Assembly (NCBI GenBank): GCA_963849305.1
Contig: CAWKGV010000007.1
Location: forward strand, 1-64,000
Direction of reading: 5' to 3'
From: CAWKGV01 sp963849305
GTDB taxonomy: Bacteria; Pseudomonadota; Alphaproteobacteria; Acetobacterales; Acetobacteraceae
DNA length: 64,000 nucleotides
The translations under genes were made by a program, and so were the position numbers. Below are positions 35,543 to 45,154 of this stretch, one piece after another. Position 1 is the stretch's first letter, and each line of letters begins with the position of its first letter. The notes beneath the pieces are model-generated. The model worked only from the letters and a program-made list of their open reading frames with translations, searched no databases and was not told where the DNA came from.

Positions 35543-37033
35543 TCACGCCGCCGCCAGCAGGCGGTCCTTGCTGACAGGCTCGTTCGCGAACTCGCGCACG
35601 ATCTTGCCTTTCTTCATCACCAAGATGCGGTCTGCGAGCGACAGCACGGTTTCCGGCTCGGCGGAGACCACCACGATGCCGATGCCCTGTTCGCGCAGTC
35701 CGCGCACGATCTTCACCACGTCGTCCTTGGCGCCGACATCCATGCCGCGCGTCGGCTCACTCAGGACCAAGACCTTGGGCAGGTGCGTGAGCCAGCGCGC
35801 CAGGGCCACTTTCTGCTGATTGCCGCCGGACAGCGTGCCGAGCGCGCGGTCCGGCAGCGGCGGGCGGATGTGCAGCCGCTCCACCTGCCGGCGCGCGATC
35901 GCGCGCTCGGCGGCGGGCCGGAGCAACAGGCGAGAAATGCGCTCCAGGATGCTGATGGTGATGTTCTTGAACACCGGCTCTTGCGCGAACAGCATGGCGC
36001 GCCGGCTTTCCGGGACCAGCGCGATCCCGGCACGCCGCGCTTGCGCGGTGTTGGTGAGCCGCACGGGATGCCCACCAATGACGATCCGGCCGCTTTCCGG
36101 GGCCAGCTTGCCGAACAGGGTGCGCGCCAGCTCGACCTGGCCGCTGCCCATGAAGCCGTACACGCCGAGCACCTCGCCGGCGCGCACGTCGAGCGAGACC
36201 TCGCGATACGCGCCCGGCGCGGTCAGCAACTCGGCATGGAGCATCACCGGCGCCGCGTCCTTGCTGTCGAGCTGCCGGGCGGCGGTATAGCTCTCCTCCA
36301 GCTCGCCGTGACCGGCGCCGATCATGGTGTGGATCAACCAGGTCTTGTCCACGTCCGCGCAGGCGGCGCAGGCGACCTTGCGCCCGTTGCGGAACACCGT
36401 AACGCGGTCGCAGACAGCCAGCACGTCGTCCAGGAAATGCGAGATGAAGATCAGGCTGCGGCCGGCTTCGCGCAGCCGGCGCAGCACGCCGAACAGCCGC
36501 TCAACCTCCGGCGGCGAGAGCGCCGAGGTGGGCTCGTCGAGGATGATGATGCGCGCCCCGGAGAACAGCACGCGGGCCAGTTCGACCAGTTGTTGCAAGC
36601 CGAGCGGCAGCGAGCCCATCGGCGCGCGCGGATCGACATCGATCCCGAGCGCCGCCAGGTGCTCGCGGGCGCCGCGCCGCATCGCCCGCCAGTCCACGAG
36701 ACCGAGCTGGGTGGTCGGCTGCACGCCGAGATAGACGTTCTCGGCCACGCTCAGCTCGCGCACCGCGGAGAGTTCCTGATGCACCATGCCGATCCCCGCT
36801 TCGCGCGCGACGCGGGTCGATGCGAGGCGGACCTCCTTGCCCGCGAGACGCATGGTGCCCTCGAATTCGTGGTGAACGCCCGCGATGATCTTCATCAGCG
36901 TGGACTTGCCGGCGCCGTTCTCGCCGACGAGCCCGTGGATTTCGCCCGCCGCTAGCAGGAAATCAACATTCCGCAGCGCGGCAACGCCACCGAAGGATTT
37001 GGAGATGCCGGCCAGTTCGAGCAGGGGTGGCAT
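35543..37033 (-). CDS. Sugar ABC transporter ATP-binding protein, RbsA/MglA-like
   Basis: A 496-residue protein with two ABC domains, as in RbsA. The first has Walker A GENGAGKST, signature LPLGLQQLVE (degenerate) and Walker B IIILDEPTSAL. The second has the degenerate Walker A GFMGSGQVE and signature LSGGNQQKV, typical of this family. It powers uptake of a pentose, hexose or related compound. It overlaps the permease end or lies 11 bp from it. Confidence 0.93.
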   Translation of the reverse strand: MPPLLELAGISKSFGGVAALRNVDFLLAAGEIHGLVGENGAGKSTLMKIIAGVHHEFEGTMRLAGKEVRLASTRVAREAGIGMVHQELSAVRELSVAENVYLGVQPTTQLGLVDWRAMRRGAREHLAALGIDVDPRAPMGSLPLGLQQLVELARVLFSGARIIILDEPTSALSPPEVERLFGVLRRLREAGRSLIFISHFLDDVLAVCDRVTVFRNGRKVACAACADVDKTWLIHTMIGAGHGELEESYTAARQLDSKDAAPVMLHAELLTAPGAYREVSLDVRAGEVLGVYGFMGSGQVELARTLFGKLAPESGRIVIGGHPVRLTNTAQARRAGIALVPESRRAMLFAQEPVFKNITISILERISRLLLRPAAERAIARRQVERLHIRPPLPDRALGTLSGGNQQKVALARWLTHLPKVLVLSEPTRGMDVGAKDDVVKIVRGLREQGIGIVVVSAEPETVLSLADRILVMKKGKIVREFANEPVSKDRLLAAA

Positions 37034-37086
37034 CAGAACAATACCACCCGATGCACCCGGCTTTGCCTACGCACCAGACCTCCAAC

Positions 37087-37170
37087 GTCATGCCCGCGCT
37101 TGTCGCGGGCATCCACGACTTTGCTCCCCGTAACGAAGTCGTGGATGGCCGGAACAAGTCCGGCCATGAC
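37087..37170. repeat. Dispersed palindromic element with three nested hairpins
   Basis: The 84-bp element reads GTC, hairpin ATGCCCGCG-CTTGT-CGCGGGCAT, then CCACGACTT...AAGTCGTGG enclosing a 14-base loop, then hairpin ATGGCCGGA-ACAAG-TCCGGCCAT, and GAC. The whole is a cruciform-like three-arm structure. Elements of this build are common between genes in alphaproteobacteria. It lies between the binding-protein gene and the ATPase gene on the same strand, where it may stabilise or attenuate the mRNA. Confidence 0.75.
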
Positions 37171-37209
37171 AACGACGAGCGTTCGTTGACTGCGAAACGG
37201 CATTCGGCA

Positions 37210-38260
37210 TCAGATCAGGAAATGGTCCTCCATCCACATCATCCCGGGCGCATTCGCCTTCGTGACCACCGGGCCGTCGGCGATGATGTTCTTAGGAATG
37301 GTCCCGGGTGCCCCCGAGCCGGTCTTCTCGCCGGAAACCACGGCGGCCACGCCCGCGATCAGCGCGCCGCCGTGAATGCGGCAGGACGGGTTGCGCACGG
37401 TCGCGAGCATCCGGCCATCCAGCACGGCGTCGAGCGCCGGCGGCATGGCGTCGCAGCCGCCGATCTTGATCGAGGTGCGGTTGTGCGCCTTCATCACGTT
37501 GTAAGCGGCCAGCGCCATGTCGTCGTTGTGGAAATAGGCGGCGTCGATCTTCGGGTATTTGGTCAGCAGCGTCTCCCAGATGCGCGCCACCTTGGTCACG
37601 TCCCAGTCGGCCGGCTGAGTGTCCAGCACCTTGATCTTGGGATATTTCTTGACCACCGACCAGAAGCCGCGCGCCCGCCCCTGCGCGCCAGTATGGCCGA
37701 GCGCGCCCTGGGTCATGACCATGTTGCCCTCGCCGCCGATCGCATCGACCAGCTTCTGGGTCACGGAGGCGCCCATGAAGTCGTTATCGGGGGCAATGAA
37801 ACTATGCACGTCTATCTGATCGAGCGGGGCGATCAGCGTGTCCATGTCGATCACTGGGATGCCGGCGTCGATCATGCGGTTCACGGGCGCGGTGAGCGTG
37901 CCAATGCCGAACGCCTGGATGGCGACGAAGTCCCATTTGCGCGAGGCCATGTCGTCGATCGCCGCGCGCTGCTTGGTGGCCGACAGCTCGCCGTCGAACC
38001 AGGTCACGCTGACGTTGAACAGCTTGCCCCAGGTACTCGGCGGCGCGCTTGCCCTGGGCGCACCAGGTGGCCTGGAGCCCGGCGTTGCTGAAGGCGGCGT
38101 TGAGCGGCTTGCCCGAGCGCCCGGCCGGCTCCATCGCGGCCTGGGCGCGGGCCGGGTCGATGCCGAAGCCGGCCAGCATGGCCGCCGCCGCGGCCGAGGC
38201 GCCGGCCCCTTGCAGGAAGCGGCGGCGCCGCTGCGGGAGCAGACGGGAGAGATCGGGCAT
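37210..38260 (-). CDS. Sugar ABC transporter substrate-binding protein, frameshifted as given
   Basis: A periplasmic binding protein of the ribose/xylose type. The ATG at 38260 follows AAGGAGGAACCG and begins a Tat-type signal, RRRRFLQGAGASAAAAAM, ending PARAQA. The mature protein continues to AAEYLG and then changes frame at a CCCC run (38027-38030, plus strand); with three bases it would read YLGKLFNVSVTWFDGELSAT. The remaining 265 residues are a normal Peripla_BP_4 domain (GIPVIDMDTLIAPLDQ, TQGALGHTGAQGRARGF). The span is 3n+1. A sequencing error in the homopolymer is likely. It feeds the adjacent ATPase and permease. Confidence 0.85.
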
Positions 38261-38351
38261 TCGGTTCCTCCTTGTCGCCGGCGCTATGGCAGGCATTGGT
38301 CCATCCCGAATTGTTGACCGGGCGCCGCCTTCGGGCAAGGGTCGCCGGCGC

Positions 38352-39314
38352 ATGACGGACGAGACGCTTCCCCCAGAGTTCGCTCTGATCGCCCGGCACT
38401 TCCGCCCGCTCGCCGGGCCGGGCGCGCTCGGGCTCGCGGACGACGCCGCCGTGCTCGCGCCGCCGCCGGGGCGGGAACTGGTGCTGACCGTGGATGCGAT
38501 GGTGGGCGGCGTGCATTTCCTGCCCGACGATCCGCCCGATCTGGTCGCCCGCAAGCTGCTGCGGGTGAACCTGTCCGATCTGGCCGCCAAGGGCGCGACC
38601 CCGCTCGGCTATCTGATTACCGTTTCGGTCCCGCGCGGCACACCGGATGCCTGGTTCACCGCGTTCGCCGCCGGGCTCGCGGCCGATCAAGCGACGTTCG
38701 GCATCGCGCTGCTGGGCGGCGACACGACCGGCACGCCCGGTCCGGTGTCGCTCTCCCTGACCGCGATCGGCCATGTCGCCGCCGGGACGGCGGTGCGACG
38801 GTCGGGCGCGCGAGCCGGGGACGGTGTTTGGGTCACGGGCACGATCGGCGACGGCGCGCTCGGCCTAGCGGTGGCGAAGGGTCGGCTGGGCGCCGACCCG
38901 ACGGGTCATCTGCTCGGCCGCTACCGCTTGCCGCGGCCGCGTCTGGGCTTGGCGATCGCCGGCATCGCCTCGGCTGCAATGGATGTCTCCGACGGGTTGG
39001 TGCAGGATCTTGCGCATATTTGCCGGGCGAGCGGGCTTGAGGTCGAGATCGAGGCGGCGCTCGTGCCTTTGTCGGAGCCGGCGCGCGACGCGGGCGCCGA
39101 GTGGCTGCAAACCTGCCTTACCGGCGGCGACGACTACGAGCTGTTGCTCGCCGTGCCGCCGGAGCGCGAGCCCCGGCTGCTGGCAGCCGCCAAGGCAATC
39201 AACCTGCCCGTTACCCGGATCGGCCGGTTCCGTGTCGGTGCGCCCAGGGTCATGGTGCGAGGGGGGGATGGCGCTCCCATGCACCTAGGCGCCGGCGGCT
39301 GGAGCCATTTCTGA
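38352..39314 (+). CDS. thiL: Thiamine-monophosphate kinase
   Basis: A 320-residue AIRS/HypE-fold kinase that makes thiamine diphosphate from thiamine monophosphate. Conserved metal and substrate residues: LGLADDAAVLAPPPG, LTVDAMVGGVHF, LLRVNLSDLAAKGATPLGY, LLGGDTTGTPG and MDVSDGLVQDLAHICRASG. Length is usual. The ATG at 38352 is chosen because the family begins just before EFALIARHF. Divergent from the binding-protein gene, 91 bp apart. No TPP riboswitch seen. Confidence 0.95.
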   Translation: MTDETLPPEFALIARHFRPLAGPGALGLADDAAVLAPPPGRELVLTVDAMVGGVHFLPDDPPDLVARKLLRVNLSDLAAKGATPLGYLITVSVPRGTPDAWFTAFAAGLAADQATFGIALLGGDTTGTPGPVSLSLTAIGHVAAGTAVRRSGARAGDGVWVTGTIGDGALGLAVAKGRLGADPTGHLLGRYRLPRPRLGLAIAGIASAAMDVSDGLVQDLAHICRASGLEVEIEAALVPLSEPARDAGAEWLQTCLTGGDDYELLLAVPPEREPRLLAAAKAINLPVTRIGRFRVGAPRVMVRGGDGAPMHLGAGGWSHF

Positions 39315-39330
39315 CCATGCACCGCGTCCG

Positions 39331-40521
39331 ATGAACCGGCCCCGCTTGAACCGCGACGTCTGGCTCCTGTTCTGCTGCCAGGCGCTGATGAACGCCGTGA
39401 TGGCGGGCCAAGTGGTCATGGCCTCGCTGGTCGGGCACGCGCTCGCCGTGGACAAGACGCTGAACACGCTGCCGATCGCGATCCAGATGACCGGGGTGAT
39501 GGCGGGCTCGATCCCCGCCGGCATCGTGTTCGCCCGGCTCGGCCGCCGGGCCGGCTTTTGGCTCGGCGCTGGCATGGCGATCTGCGGCAGCCTCGGCTTC
39601 GCGCTGGGCGTCTGGCGCGGCAGCTTCCTAGTTTACTGCCTGGCGGCGGTGCCGGCGGGCATGGGGTTCGGCATCTCCCAGCACCTGCGTTTCGCCGCCG
39701 CCGAGGTGGCCGCGCCGGAAGCCCGCCCGCGTGCCATCGCGTTGGTGATGGCAGGCGGCGTGATCGCCGCGATCATCGGTCCGGAGATCGTCAAGCGCAC
39801 CAATCTCCTGATCCCCAGTGCGCAGTTCCTCGGAACCTATCTGACGTTGCTGGCATTGCCGGTCTTGGCGGCCTGCATTCTGGCGTTCATCGCCTTGCCC
39901 CCGGCGCCCGCGCGGCGGAGCGCGTCGGTGCCGTTCAGCGTCATCTTCGCCCGCCCGAATTTCATCACCGCCGTGGTCGCCGCGATGGTCGCCTACGGCA
40001 CGATGAACCTGGTGATGGCCTCGACTCCACTGGAGATGATGATGTGCGGCTTCGGCGTCGATGCCAGCGCCGATGTCATCCGGGCCCATTCCATCGCCAT
40101 GTTCCTGCCCGGCTTCGTCACCGGGCGGCTGATCCAGCGTCTCGGCTCTCATCGGGTGATACTGGCTGGCGCCCTCATCACCTCCGGTTGCGTTGCCGTG
40201 AACATCGGCTACAACCCGTTCTTCGGCACGTTCGTTGCCGCGCTGGTGCTGCTCGGCATCGGCTGGAACTTCATGTTCGTGGGCGGCACGACACTCCTGA
40301 CCACCGCCTACGATCTGCATGAGCGGGTGCGGGTGCAAGCGACCAACGACTTCATCGTGTTCGGCACCGCTGCCTGCGCCTCGTTCGGGTCCGGCGCGAT
40401 CGCGGCGACCGGCGGGTGGCGGGAGCTGAACTTGGCCGTGCTGCCGCCGGTGCTGGTGGCCTCGGCGCTGGTGGTCTGGCACTGGACCGCGCGCGTCCGG
40501 CTGGCCCAGGCGGCGGAGTAG
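39331..40521 (+). CDS. MFS transporter
   Basis: A 396-residue major facilitator with about 12 membrane segments. The loop ARLGRRAGFWLGAGMAICG after TM2 resembles motif A, and GTYLTLLALPVLAACILAFI starts the middle. Substrate is not predictable. Members of this smaller group often lack close functional characterisation. It begins 16 bp after thiL and ends 13 bp before coaX, so it is likely part of a thiL-MFS-coaX-rnj transcription unit. Confidence 0.85.
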   Translation: MNRPRLNRDVWLLFCCQALMNAVMAGQVVMASLVGHALAVDKTLNTLPIAIQMTGVMAGSIPAGIVFARLGRRAGFWLGAGMAICGSLGFALGVWRGSFLVYCLAAVPAGMGFGISQHLRFAAAEVAAPEARPRAIALVMAGGVIAAIIGPEIVKRTNLLIPSAQFLGTYLTLLALPVLAACILAFIALPPAPARRSASVPFSVIFARPNFITAVVAAMVAYGTMNLVMASTPLEMMMCGFGVDASADVIRAHSIAMFLPGFVTGRLIQRLGSHRVILAGALITSGCVAVNIGYNPFFGTFVAALVLLGIGWNFMFVGGTTLLTTAYDLHERVRVQATNDFIVFGTAACASFGSGAIAATGGWRELNLAVLPPVLVASALVVWHWTARVRLAQAAE

Positions 40522-40534
40522 GAAAGGGCCATCA

Positions 40535-41357
40535 ATGCTGCTCGTGATGGATGCCGGCAATACCAACGTCGTCGTGGCGGTGCATGGGGCTGACCACGGC
40601 AAGGCGGGCTGGCGCGGCGTCTGGCGCATCCGGACGGATGCGCAGCGGACCTCGGATGAGTATGCGGTCTGGCTGCTGTCCTTGCTCGACCACGCGGGGC
40701 TCCGGCGCGAGGCGATTTCCGCCGCCGTCATCGGCACGGTGGTTCCGGCCGCGCTCTATAACCTTCGCCGGCTGTGCCGCGACTGGTTCGCGGTCGAGCC
40801 TCTGATCGCGCGCGCCGCGCTGGACTGGGGCTTCGAGATCAAGGTCGATAACCCCGGATTCGGTGGGCGCCGACCGGCTGCTCAACGCGCTAGCGGCGCA
40901 CCAAGGCTATGGCGGGCCGCTGATCGTCGTGGACCTGGGCACCGCCACGACGTTCGACGTGGTGGACCGGGACGGCGCCTATTTGGGCGGCGTGATCGCG
41001 CCCGGCATCAATCTGTCGCTGGAGGCGCTGCACCAGGCTGCGGCCCAGTTGCCGCGCATCGGCATCGCCCGGCCGCAGGCGGTGATCGGCCACGCGACCG
41101 TGCCGGCCATGCAGTCCGGCGTCTATTGGGGCTATATCGGCCTGATCGAAGGGATTGTCGCGCGCATTAAGGCCGAGTACGGCGGACCGATGAAAGTCAT
41201 CGCCACCGGCGGGCTCGCGCCGCTGCTGTCCGAGGGCACGTTGGTGATCGAGCACATCGCGCCCGACCTCACGCTTGAGGGGCTGTGCATGTTGGCGGAG
41301 CGTAATCCCGCGCCCACATTGCCCAAGGAACGGGCACGGCTAAGCGAGACGGAATGA
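40535..41357 (+). CDS. coaX: Type III pantothenate kinase, frameshifted as given
   Basis: The N-terminal part, LLVMDAGNTNVVVAVHGAD with the ATP-binding DAGNTN motif, and the C-terminal part, VVDLGTATTFDVVDRDGAYL and GGVIAPGINLSLEAL, form a type III pantothenate kinase, the first enzyme of CoA synthesis. The frame breaks at 40862: IKVDNPGF should run into VGADRLLNALAAH, and the span is 3n+1, so one extra G is present. CoaX is normally essential when no other kinase exists, so a sequence error is probable. The 3' end overlaps rnj by ATGA. Confidence 0.9.
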
Positions 41358-43009
41358 ACGCCAACGAGGGCGACCTGGCCTTCCTGCCTCTGGGCGGGAC
41401 GGGCGAGATCGGCATGAATCTCAATCTCTATCGCTCCGCCGGGCGTTGGCTCGCGGTGGATTGCGGCATCGGCTTCGGCGGCTCCGAGCTGCCCGAGGTC
41501 GATGTGATGATGCCCGACCCGGCCTTCATCGCCGAGCGGCGGGACCGGCTGGTCGGCCTCGTGATCACCCATGCGCACGAGGATCACATCGGCGCGGTGG
41601 CGTGGTTGTGGCCACAGCTTCGCTGTCCGGTCCATGCGACGCCGTTCGCCGCCGCCGTGCTCCGGCGCAAGCTCGCCGAGGTGCAGCTTTTGGGGCAGGT
41701 GCCGCTGCACGTCGTGTCCCCGGGCGGGGCAATCGAGCTGCCGCCGTTTTCGCTGCGCTTCATCCGTATGGCGCATTCCATCCCCGAGGCACAGGCGCTG
41801 GCGATCACCACCCCGGCGGGCCTGGTGCTGCACAGCGGCGATTGGAAGCTCGACGCCGAACCGCTGATCAGCCCGCCGACGGACGAGGCGGCGCTCGCGG
41901 CACTCGGCCAGCAAGGGGTGCTGGCGCTGATCGGCGATTCCACCAACGCGATGGTGGAAGGCCATTCGGGCAGCGAGATGGAGGTGCGGCGCAGTCTCGC
42001 GGCGTTGATCCGCGGACTCAGCGGACGCGTGGCAGTGACTTGTTTTTCCAGCAATGTTGCGCGCATCGAGAGCATCGCACTGGCGGCAAGCGAGGCTGGG
42101 CGCAGCGTGGCCCTGGTGGGGCGGTCGATGCGCAACTTGGTCGCCGCGGCGCGGGAATGCGGCTATCTCGCCCGTGTGCCGGGCTTCGCCAGCGAGGATG
42201 ACGCGGGCTCGATCCCGGACGAGAACCTGCTGATCATGATCACCGGCAGCCAGGGCGAACCGCGCAGCGCGCTGGCCCGGGTCGCGATGGACACCCATCC
42301 GCGCATCGTGCTGGGCGAAGGCGACACGGTAATCTTCTCCAGCCGCGTCATTCCCGGCAACGAACGGGCGATCGGCACGGTCCAAGACAACCTGGTGCGG
42401 CGCGGCGTGCGGTTGATGACCGACATGGACCATCTGGTTCACGTCTCCGGCCATCCCGCGCGCGACGAGTTGCGCCGGCTCTATCGGCTGGTGCGGCCAC
42501 GCTATGCCGTGCCGGTGCATGGCGAGTGGCGACATCTGTCGGCTCATGCCGAGTTGGCGCGCGAGGCGGGCGCCACCCCGATCCTGATGGAAGACGGCGA
42601 CATTCTGCAATTGGCGCCGGGCCGGGCGGGGGTGCTGGACAGTGCCCCGGTGGGCCGGCTGGTGCTTGATGGCAACCGGCTGGTGCCGCTGGACGGGGGC
42701 GTGCTGTCGGCGCGGCGGCGGATGCTGTTCAACGGCGTGGTGCTCGCCAGCGTGGCCGTGAATGGGGCCGGGCGGCTCTGCGGCCCGCCGCGCGTGAGCG
42801 CGCCAGGGCTGTTCGAACCGGACGATCCGGAAACCGGCCGGATCGCCGGGGAGTTCGCGGCGGCGTTGGCGGAATTGCCGCCGCCGCTGCGTCTCGACGA
42901 CGCCGCTTTGACGGATGCGGCGCGCGCCGCGTTGCGCCGGGCGCTCGGCCGGCGCCTGGCGAAGCGGCCGCTGGTGGACGTGCATCTGCTGCGGGTCGGC
43001 GGCTCGTGA
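41354..43009 (+). CDS. rnj: Ribonuclease J
   Basis: A 551-residue metallo-beta-lactamase/beta-CASP ribonuclease with 5' exonuclease and endonuclease activity in mRNA and rRNA processing. The zinc site HAHEDH is at about residues 73-78, preceded by LPLGGTGEIGMNL. GDSTNAMVEGHSGSE and VIFSSRVIPGNERAI are beta-CASP motifs, and VHGEWRHLSAHAELA is another signature. Full length. The start overlaps the coaX stop. Confidence 0.95.
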   Translation: MNANEGDLAFLPLGGTGEIGMNLNLYRSAGRWLAVDCGIGFGGSELPEVDVMMPDPAFIAERRDRLVGLVITHAHEDHIGAVAWLWPQLRCPVHATPFAAAVLRRKLAEVQLLGQVPLHVVSPGGAIELPPFSLRFIRMAHSIPEAQALAITTPAGLVLHSGDWKLDAEPLISPPTDEAALAALGQQGVLALIGDSTNAMVEGHSGSEMEVRRSLAALIRGLSGRVAVTCFSSNVARIESIALAASEAGRSVALVGRSMRNLVAAARECGYLARVPGFASEDDAGSIPDENLLIMITGSQGEPRSALARVAMDTHPRIVLGEGDTVIFSSRVIPGNERAIGTVQDNLVRRGVRLMTDMDHLVHVSGHPARDELRRLYRLVRPRYAVPVHGEWRHLSAHAELAREAGATPILMEDGDILQLAPGRAGVLDSAPVGRLVLDGNRLVPLDGGVLSARRRMLFNGVVLASVAVNGAGRLCGPPRVSAPGLFEPDDPETGRIAGEFAAALAELPPPLRLDDAALTDAARAALRRALGRRLAKRPLVDVHLLRVGGS

Positions 43010-43066
43010 CCTGGCGCGCCCGATCAGCTAGAAGCGATTACTCCGCGATTTTGGGGCGCTCTCCCG

Positions 43067-43327
43067 ATGGACTGGTTCACCGGCGCCGTGTTGTATGTCC
43101 TGATCTGGTGGACGGCGCTGTTCGCTGTCCTGCCATTCGGCGTGCGACCGCGGTCCGAGCCCGACCCGCTGACCGGATGGCGGGGGGCGCCGGAGCGTCC
43201 GCATTTGGTCCGTACCGTGATCGCGACGACGATCGTGGCCGGAATTATCTGGCTGGCGGCGTTTTGGCTGATCAGCAGCCCGTATCTGAGTTTCCGGCAT
43301 GGTTGGCTGGCAATGCCTGATCATTAA
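43067..43327 (+). CDS. DUF1467 family membrane protein
   Basis: An 86-residue protein with two membrane segments (about 5-25 and 48-68). The motif VLIWWTALFAVLPFGVRPR is typical of DUF1467, an alphaproteobacterial family of unknown function usually found between rnj and proS, as here. The start is 57 bp after rnj. Confidence 0.88.
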   Translation: MDWFTGAVLYVLIWWTALFAVLPFGVRPRSEPDPLTGWRGAPERPHLVRTVIATTIVAGIIWLAAFWLISSPYLSFRHGWLAMPDH

Positions 43328-43716
43328 GCAACCGCTCAATGGTCAAGCTGAAATGTGAACTCGCAAACTCAACCGATCAAGTTTTTTGCGACGGTGTACT
43401 TTCTTGTCTCGAAATCTGGACCACCGTTTTCACGGCTAGGAAGAGGATGGTCTCCTCGACCTGCCGTGAGGTTGGCGTTTCTTCCCTAAACTTGGGCAGG
43501 CGGGATGCATCCGAGGCCCATCGATTTGTTACTCGTTTTTTCCGGATATGTCACGCGGTTTCAGTCGCGAACGCTCGGCCCGGCGCAATTTTTTTCTCGT
43601 TTGGGATTGTGCGGCGCACAATGATGTCTCACTCTTGCTTTGTCTTTTCCGAGATTGTCACACCCCGCTAAGAGTTAGGGTCCGTCGCTTAACCACGTCC
43701 GGAACATGGATCGCCG
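43328..43716. other. Intergenic region upstream of proS, no confident gene
   Basis: This 389-bp stretch is less GC-rich than its surroundings. A 110-codon open frame (43339-43671, plus) has no recognisable domain or ribosome binding site and I do not accept it. The region probably holds the proS promoter, but no convincing -35/-10 pair was found. Confidence 0.5.
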
Positions 43717-45036
43717 ATGCGCCTCTCCCAAAGTTTGATTCCAACGCTTAAGGAAATGCCGGCGGAGGCGCAAATCGCGTCACACCGTCTCATGCTGCGG
43801 GCGGGCCTGGTGCGGCAGACCTCCGCCGGCATTTACGCTTGGTTACCGCTGGGTTTTCGCGTGCTCAAGAATATCGAGCGGATCGTGCGCGAGGAGCAGG
43901 ACGCGGCTGGCGCCCAGGAACTGCTGATGCCCACCATCCAGCCGGCCGAGCTTTGGCGCGAGAGCGGGCGGTACGAGGATTACGGCAAGGAGATGCTGCG
44001 CATCCGCGACCGCCATGACCGTGAACTGCTGTACGGCCCGACCAACGAAGAGATGGTCACCGACCTGATGCGCCAGTCGGTGAAGAGCTACCGCGAACTG
44101 CCGCAGATTCTGTACCACATCCAATGGAAGTTCCGCGACGAGGTGCGCCCGCGCTTCGGCGTGATGCGCGGGCGCGAGTTCCTGATGAAGGATGCCTATA
44201 GCTTCGATCTCGACCACGCCGGCGCGGTGGTAAGCTACCGCAAGATGATGCTGGCCTATATGCGGACCTTCCAGCGCCTCGGGCTGAAGGCGATCCCGAT
44301 GGCGGCCGAGTCCGGGCCGATCGGCGGGGATCTGTCGCACGAATTCATCATCTTGGCCCCAACCGGCGAGAGCCAAGTCTATTACGACGCCGCGTTCGAG
44401 GAGATCGACTATCTCGCGCGCGGGGCCGGCGGCTTCAGCCCCGAGGGCGCCGATGATCTGCAGCGGTTCTTCGACGCGATGACCACGCACTATGCAGCGA
44501 CTGACGACAAGCACGACCCGGAGGCATGGAGCGAGGTGGCGGTGGAGCGCCGGCGCGAGGGGCGCGGCATCGAGGTGGGCCACATCTTCCATTTCGGCAC
44601 CAAGTATTCCCAGCCGATGGGCTTCGCGGTCGCCGGGCCGGACGGCGCGCCGGTATCCCCGGAGATGGGTAGCTACGGCATCGGGGTGAGCCGGCTGGTG
44701 GGGGCGGTAATCGAGGCGAGCCACGACCAAGCAGGCATCATCTGGCCCGAGAGCGTCGCGCCGTTCAGGGCGGCGATCCTGAACCTCAAGCCTGGCGATC
44801 CAGTCTGCGACCGGATCTGCGAGGAGCTGTGCTCTCGCCTCGGCTCGGCCGCGCTCTACGACGACCGCGCCGACCGCGCGGGGGTGAAGTTCGCGGACGC
44901 CGACTTGATGGGCCATCCCTGGCAGGTGGTGGTCGGCCCGCGCGGGGCGGCGGCGGGCACGGTGGAGCTGAAACGCCGCGCGAGTGGCGAGCGCCAGGAG
45001 ATGTCGGTCGAGGCCGCGCTCGCGCGGATCGGCTGA
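43717..45036 (+). CDS. proS: Proline-tRNA ligase
   Basis: A 439-residue class II aminoacyl-tRNA synthetase of the short alphaproteobacterial type that lacks the large editing insertion. Class II motifs: LVRQTSAGIYAWLPLGFRVL, PTNEEMVTDLMRQ, KFRDEVRPRFGVMRGREF and GSYGIGVSRLVGAVIEASHD. The C-terminal anticodon-binding domain ends with RASGERQEMSVEAALARI. Intact. Followed by lolC after 118 bp. Confidence 0.96.
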   Translation: MRLSQSLIPTLKEMPAEAQIASHRLMLRAGLVRQTSAGIYAWLPLGFRVLKNIERIVREEQDAAGAQELLMPTIQPAELWRESGRYEDYGKEMLRIRDRHDRELLYGPTNEEMVTDLMRQSVKSYRELPQILYHIQWKFRDEVRPRFGVMRGREFLMKDAYSFDLDHAGAVVSYRKMMLAYMRTFQRLGLKAIPMAAESGPIGGDLSHEFIILAPTGESQVYYDAAFEEIDYLARGAGGFSPEGADDLQRFFDAMTTHYAATDDKHDPEAWSEVAVERRREGRGIEVGHIFHFGTKYSQPMGFAVAGPDGAPVSPEMGSYGIGVSRLVGAVIEASHDQAGIIWPESVAPFRAAILNLKPGDPVCDRICEELCSRLGSAALYDDRADRAGVKFADADLMGHPWQVVVGPRGAAAGTVELKRRASGERQEMSVEAALARIG

Positions 45037-45154
45037 AGGGGTCGGTGGTGATGGGTAGCATTGTTTGCGCGTGGGCACTTCCATCGTCGTGGCCGTGCTT
45101 GTCGTGGCGTGACGGTGCCAGCCGGCAGCCGCCATTCTCGCAGACTTGAACGCC

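Noticed and set aside
38261..38351. TPP riboswitch before thiL
   Set aside because: The 91-bp divergent gap is too short and lacks the conserved thi-box sequences.
43339..43671. A 110-codon gene before proS
   Set aside because: No ribosome binding site, no recognisable domain, atypical composition; treated as intergenic.
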